Source of the DNA: an uncultured Eubacteriales bacterium
Lineage (GTDB): Bacteria > Bacillota > Clostridia > Oscillospirales > Acutalibacteraceae
DNA length: 8,526 nt
Assembly (NCBI GenBank): GCA_934486615.1
Contig: CAKSQO010000017.1
Coordinates: 1 to 8,526 of the forward strand
Direction of reading: 5' to 3'
Each line of letters starts with the position of its first letter. Position 1 is the stretch's first letter. The notes under the pieces are model-generated. The model saw only the letters and a program-made list of their open reading frames with translations, was not told the DNA's origin and did no database searches. Positions 5,612-8,526 of this stretch are shown here, piece by piece. The position numbers and the translations under genes are program-made.

Positions 5612-6229
5612 ATGAAAAGAGCTTTATGCCTTGTTCTGGCCGCGCTGATTTCGGCTTTTATTCTTGCGGGGTGCAACAACGCCGACCCGAGCGTTAAAAG
5701 CAGCTCATCGGCGGCTTCCGGCAGGTCTGACAAGCCCGGCTCGGGCATTCCCGACTACGTCGATGCCGACGCGCTCGCACACAGGAGCTATGAGCTGCGC
5801 TATCTGCTTGCTCAGCAGAAGTTTGACTCGCCCGACGACATTTCGGCGAGCGCGCTTGTGCAGTTTTGCTTCTGTCACCTCTACTACGACGACCTGACCG
5901 ATATGCCTGCCTCGGGCAACCGCATAAGAGAAGCGACGGTCGACGACATCAAGGTGCAGATACTCAAATATTTCGGCTCGGTCTCGACCGACCTCACCAA
6001 GGCCGACCTCTACAACAGCGGCAAGGGCGTGTTCGAGATGTGGGAGCCGCTTTACGGCACGGACATTTACTACGACGCGTCGGTCGCGGCTGCGGGCGAC
6101 GACATCTACAAGGTCACGACCGTGTTCTATAACGACCCGGCCAAGACCGAGCGGCTCGGCAAGACCGTGCTGACGGTCGAGGATCTGGAGGGCCACGTCG
6201 TTATAAGAAAGCTCACGTCGGCCAAGTAA
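5612..6229 (+). CDS. Lipoprotein of unknown function
   Basis: 205 residues. A short basic start (MKR) and hydrophobic segment lead to the lipobox LAGC with the lipidated cysteine at residue 21. A Ser/Gly-rich linker (about 25-45) follows, as expected for a protein tethered to the outer face of the membrane. The folded part (about 48-205) is mixed alpha/beta by inspection, ending in strand-rich sequence (YKVTTVFYND, LGKTVLTVEDLEGHVVIRKL). I do not recognise the family. Start supported by GGAGG at 5597-5601, ten bases before the ATG. Its stop codon overlaps the Shine-Dalgarno site of the next gene, so it is the first gene of a tight operon with the small coiled-coil protein and the HD-GYP receptor. 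As an extracytoplasmic partner it could present a ligand to, or modulate, the receptor; this is inference from position. Confidence 0.88.
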   Translation: MKRALCLVLAALISAFILAGCNNADPSVKSSSSAASGRSDKPGSGIPDYVDADALAHRSYELRYLLAQQKFDSPDDISASALVQFCFCHLYYDDLTDMPASGNRIREATVDDIKVQILKYFGSVSTDLTKADLYNSGKGVFEMWEPLYGTDIYYDASVAAAGDDIYKVTTVFYNDPAKTERLGKTVLTVEDLEGHVVIRKLTSAK

Positions 6230-6244
6230 AGGAGCTTTTAACGC

Positions 6245-6442
6245 ATGAGAGAAGAAAAAACACTTGAAGAGCTGAAAGCCGAGAACGCCCGCCTGCGCAA
6301 GCTGCTCGACGAGGTGCTGAAGGCCTACGCGATACTCGACAGCGCGCTGAAAGCGTGTCCAGAGGCGGACGGGGACGGCGACGCGACCGTCGACAGCGGC
6401 GCTCATGTCAAGAAGCTGCTTGAAAAATATTCACGTTTATAA
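6245..6442 (+). CDS. Small charged coiled-coil protein (65 aa)
   Basis: 65 residues, no signal peptide or membrane segment. Residues about 5-38 are strongly helical with heptad-like spacing of leucines (LEELKAENARLRKLLDEVLK), a likely coiled coil. An acidic Gly/Asp linker (about 40-50) and a short basic helix (HVKKLLEKYSRL) follow. The Shine-Dalgarno AAAGGAG (6228-6234) overlaps the lipoprotein stop codon, and its own stop at 6440-6442 is ten to thirteen bases before the receptor start, so translation is probably coupled along the operon. It is preserved between two clearly real genes with matched codon use, which argues that it is real despite its size. No family recognised. A cytoplasmic partner of the receptor is possible. 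Confidence 0.8.
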   Translation: MREEKTLEELKAENARLRKLLDEVLKAYAILDSALKACPEADGDGDATVDSGAHVKKLLEKYSRL

Positions 6443-6454
6443 AGAGGACGAATG

Positions 6455-8526
6455 ATGAGTAAAGTCACCGAAACCGCGAAAAAAATAAAAAAAGCGGCGC
6501 TCAGCCGCGCTTCAAGGTGGCTTCTGCTCGAGCTGGCCGCCGTGCTGCTTGTGTTGACGGTCGCGATGAATTACGTCATAAACTACGTCGGCGACGCGGT
6601 GAATGCGAGCGTCGGCTTTTCGTCGTGGAGCTACGTCTACTCCGACAAGGCCGACGCGCCCGACAACAGCTCCGCGACCGAGTGGAGCACGGCCAACGTC
6701 TCCACTCCGATGTCGCATGAAAAAACAGGCAAGTACCTGCATATGCGCGCTCACATAGCTCCGTCCGAAAGGGAACGGACCCTGCAGATAATGACCGACT
6801 ATGCGCCCGTCAGAGTCTTTATAGGCGGCGAGGCGGTTTACGACAACCATTTCGGTGAGTATGAGATGGTCGGCAACCGCTATAATGCCGTTGTGATACC
6901 CTCGTCCGATGCGGACGTAACGGTCGATGTTTCGGTGCGCCTGCCGTTTTCGGCCGAGGTTGAAACGCGGCTTGTAAGCGGTGCGGACAGCCCCGCTTTC
7001 GCGATAAACGGCGGGCTTATTTTCGGCGCGGTGCTCATCGTTCTGGGCATTGCGGGAGCGATAGCGGCCGCAATTATTGCCAAGCTGAAAACGAAGCGGG
7101 CGTATGCCCTCGGCGCAGCTTTGCTTGCCGTTTTGTACGGTGCGGCCGTGGCGCTCGGCGCTGTTTCGGGTGCGACCTATTTTGTCAACTTCCCGCAGTT
7201 TTGCGCCGTCGCCTTTGCGGGCGAGGTGCTGCTTGCGGTTGTGCTGCTTTTGTCCGTTAAGGCGTGCATGAGGCTGCGCTCGCGCTCCCTGACGGTTCTG
7301 CTCGTGCTCAACGCCGTTGCCGCCATAGTGCCGACAGCGATAATAAACCCCGACCGGCTGCGCTGGATTATGAGCGGTGTGCTCGTGCTTACGGGCGTTA
7401 CGGCCGCGCTTACGGCGGTCAAGCTCGGGCATATGCTCTCGCGCCGCATACAGTATGCGAACGGATTTTACACCGTCGCGGTGTTTTTCGCCGCGCTGAA
7501 CGCGGTCAGCGCCTTTATGCGCCTGAGCCTGCGCCACCGCGTCGACTTCGCCGGAGGGCTGCTCGTGGGCGAGTTTGTGTTATTCTTTATTGTCGCGTTC
7601 GTCTGCTGCGCGAAAGCGTTTTCGGGCAGCAGCGCCAGGGCCGTTGAGCTGAAGGCGATCACCTATGACCACTGCGTTAAGATAATTTCCGACGGTATGC
7701 GCCGCGTACTCTCGGGCGCGGACGAGAAGGAGGTCTGCCGCAACGCCGCCGACGCAGTACTGCAGGCGCTGCACGAGATTTTCGGCGAAAGCGACTCCGA
7801 CAACCTCGCGTTCTCCGTCCTTGTAAGGGAGGACGGGATTTACCGTCCGCTGTATGACCGTCGGCTTGACGGTAAGGTCAATTGCCGCGTTATCGAGAGC
7901 AGGTGCATCGACGACGGAAAGCCGCGCCTGTTCGACGAGACATACTTCGATTTTGTATTCTTCAAGGACGACGATTTTCATATAATTTTCCACTTTGAGG
8001 GCATAAAGAACGGGCTTTCGTCGTTCTTTACCGGCGTAATGAGCGTGCTTTACGGCTGCATTGAGATTGCGCTTGACCGCTTCTCGCCCGATATTGATCT
8101 TGAGCAGAAAAAGATCGAGGTGTTCAGCCGCATTGCGAGTGAGACCGAGATCGCCAGGGGCAACAATCACGACCATCTTGAGTGCGTGGCGTATTATACC
8201 GCCCTTATGCTCAGGCAGCTCGGCTACTCAGAGCACACCTGCGAGCTTGTTTCACTGGCATCCAAGCTGCACGACATCGGCAAGGCCGCCATTCCGAGCG
8301 AGATTACGGACAAATCGGGACAGCTGACCGAGAACGAGCGCGTGGTCATCAAGCACCACACCGAGTACGGCAGGCAGCTGCTTTCCGTTTTCGACGGTGA
8401 GTTTATGGATTGCGCAGCCGTTATCGCGGGCGAGCATCACGAGCGCTTTGACGGCAGGGGCTACAACCGTATTTCGGGCGAGAATATCAGTGAGTTTGCC
8501 CGCGTGGTCACGGTCGCCGACACGCT
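6455..8526 (+). CDS. Membrane receptor with HD-GYP-type phosphodiesterase domain (3' end outside window)
   Basis: 690 residues are visible and the frame is open at the right edge. Layout: one helix at 22-45; an extracytoplasmic beta-rich domain (about 46-181, with VRVFIGGEAVYDNHFG resembling a jelly-roll); seven hydrophobic helices (about 187-209, 217-239, 249-268, 278-297, 304-322, 338-354, 367-389); a cytoplasmic linker domain (about 398-550, possibly GAF-like); and an HD-GYP domain from about 556. Expected metal ligands are present: H574, H606-D607 in LHDIGK, H635, H661-H662 and D689. The third signature is HHERFDGRGYN, with Asn671 where Pro is usual. HD-GYP enzymes hydrolyse cyclic di-GMP; activity here is unproven. 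The domain order resembles 7TMR-DISM receptors. Two adjacent ATGs exist (6452, 6455); the second has better spacing from AAAGAGG (6441-6447). Third gene of the lipoprotein operon. Confidence 0.9.
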   Translation, partial: MSKVTETAKKIKKAALSRASRWLLLELAAVLLVLTVAMNYVINYVGDAVNASVGFSSWSYVYSDKADAPDNSSATEWSTANVSTPMSHEKTGKYLHMRAHIAPSERERTLQIMTDYAPVRVFIGGEAVYDNHFGEYEMVGNRYNAVVIPSSDADVTVDVSVRLPFSAEVETRLVSGADSPAFAINGGLIFGAVLIVLGIAGAIAAAIIAKLKTKRAYALGAALLAVLYGAAVALGAVSGATYFVNFPQFCAVAFAGEVLLAVVLLLSVKACMRLRSRSLTVLLVLNAVAAIVPTAIINPDRLRWIMSGVLVLTGVTAALTAVKLGHMLSRRIQYANGFYTVAVFFAALNAVSAFMRLSLRHRVDFAGGLLVGEFVLFFIVAFVCCAKAFSGSSARAVELKAITYDHCVKIISDGMRRVLSGADEKEVCRNAADAVLQALHEIFGESDSDNLAFSVLVREDGIYRPLYDRRLDGKVNCRVIESRCIDDGKPRLFDETYFDFVFFKDDDFHIIFHFEGIKNGLSSFFTGVMSVLYGCIEIALDRFSPDIDLEQKKIEVFSRIASETEIARGNNHDHLECVAYYTALMLRQLGYSEHTCELVSLASKLHDIGKAAIPSEITDKSGQLTENERVVIKHHTEYGRQLLSVFDGEFMDCAAVIAGEHHERFDGRGYNRISGENISEFARVVTVADT

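Noticed and set aside
4714..5748. Minus-strand 344-codon frame
   Set aside because: Shadow of the secreted-protein gene in GC-rich DNA; it also crosses the terminator and the start of the lipoprotein gene.
5705..6406. Minus-strand 233-codon frame
   Set aside because: Antisense to the lipoprotein and the 65-residue gene, without domain, start signal or operon logic.
6512..7537. Minus-strand 341-codon frame rich in Arg, His, Gln and Ala
   Set aside because: Antisense shadow of the receptor's membrane region. Its composition is typical of the complement of hydrophobic GC-rich coding DNA.
7580..8176. Minus-strand 198-codon frame
   Set aside because: Antisense to the receptor's linker and HD-GYP region, which carries clear conserved motifs on the plus strand.

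Overview
The window looks like chromosomal DNA from a GC-rich member of the Clostridia (Bacillota), perhaps an uncultured gut-type Oscillospiraceae or relative. Three things point there: a Gram-positive style lipoprotein, a secreted protein with a Listeria-Bacteroides (InlB B-type) repeat, and strong purine-rich Shine-Dalgarno sites together with a class I cyclic di-GMP riboswitch. The genus cannot be fixed from the sequence.

Left part (1-438): no gene I can support. It holds inverted repeats, a 25-bp palindrome and a very strong bidirectional terminator (231-275). Next come two minus-strand genes. One encodes a 630-residue right-handed parallel beta-helix protein, probably GH141-like and without a signal peptide (439-2331). 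The other encodes a 448-residue DivIVA-like coiled-coil protein with an Ala/Pro/Glu-rich tail made partly of 7-residue repeats (2407-3753). The latter has a leader of more than 200 nt and two candidate tandem promoters built on a 17-bp direct repeat in an AT-rich island (about 3955-4060).

Right part (4093-8526, all plus strand): a consensus-like promoter fires straight into a cyclic di-GMP-I (GEMM-I) riboswitch. Its 3' strand overlaps the 5' arm of an intrinsic terminator. Downstream lies a 403-residue secreted B-repeat protein, then a second strong terminator whose T-tract touches the Shine-Dalgarno site of the next gene. A tightly packed operon follows: a lipoprotein (205 aa), a 65-residue charged, probably coiled-coil protein, and a large membrane receptor running off the right edge. 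The receptor has one N-terminal transmembrane helix, an extracytoplasmic beta-rich domain, seven further helices, a cytoplasmic linker domain and an HD-GYP domain with all expected metal ligands but GYN in place of GYP.

The most interesting reading is that the right half is a cyclic di-GMP surface module. The riboswitch senses the second messenger and controls a secreted protein, and an HD-GYP-type receptor that may degrade the same messenger sits four genes along on the same strand. Whether read-through joins them into one feedback circuit is inference; the sequence shows the parts and their order.
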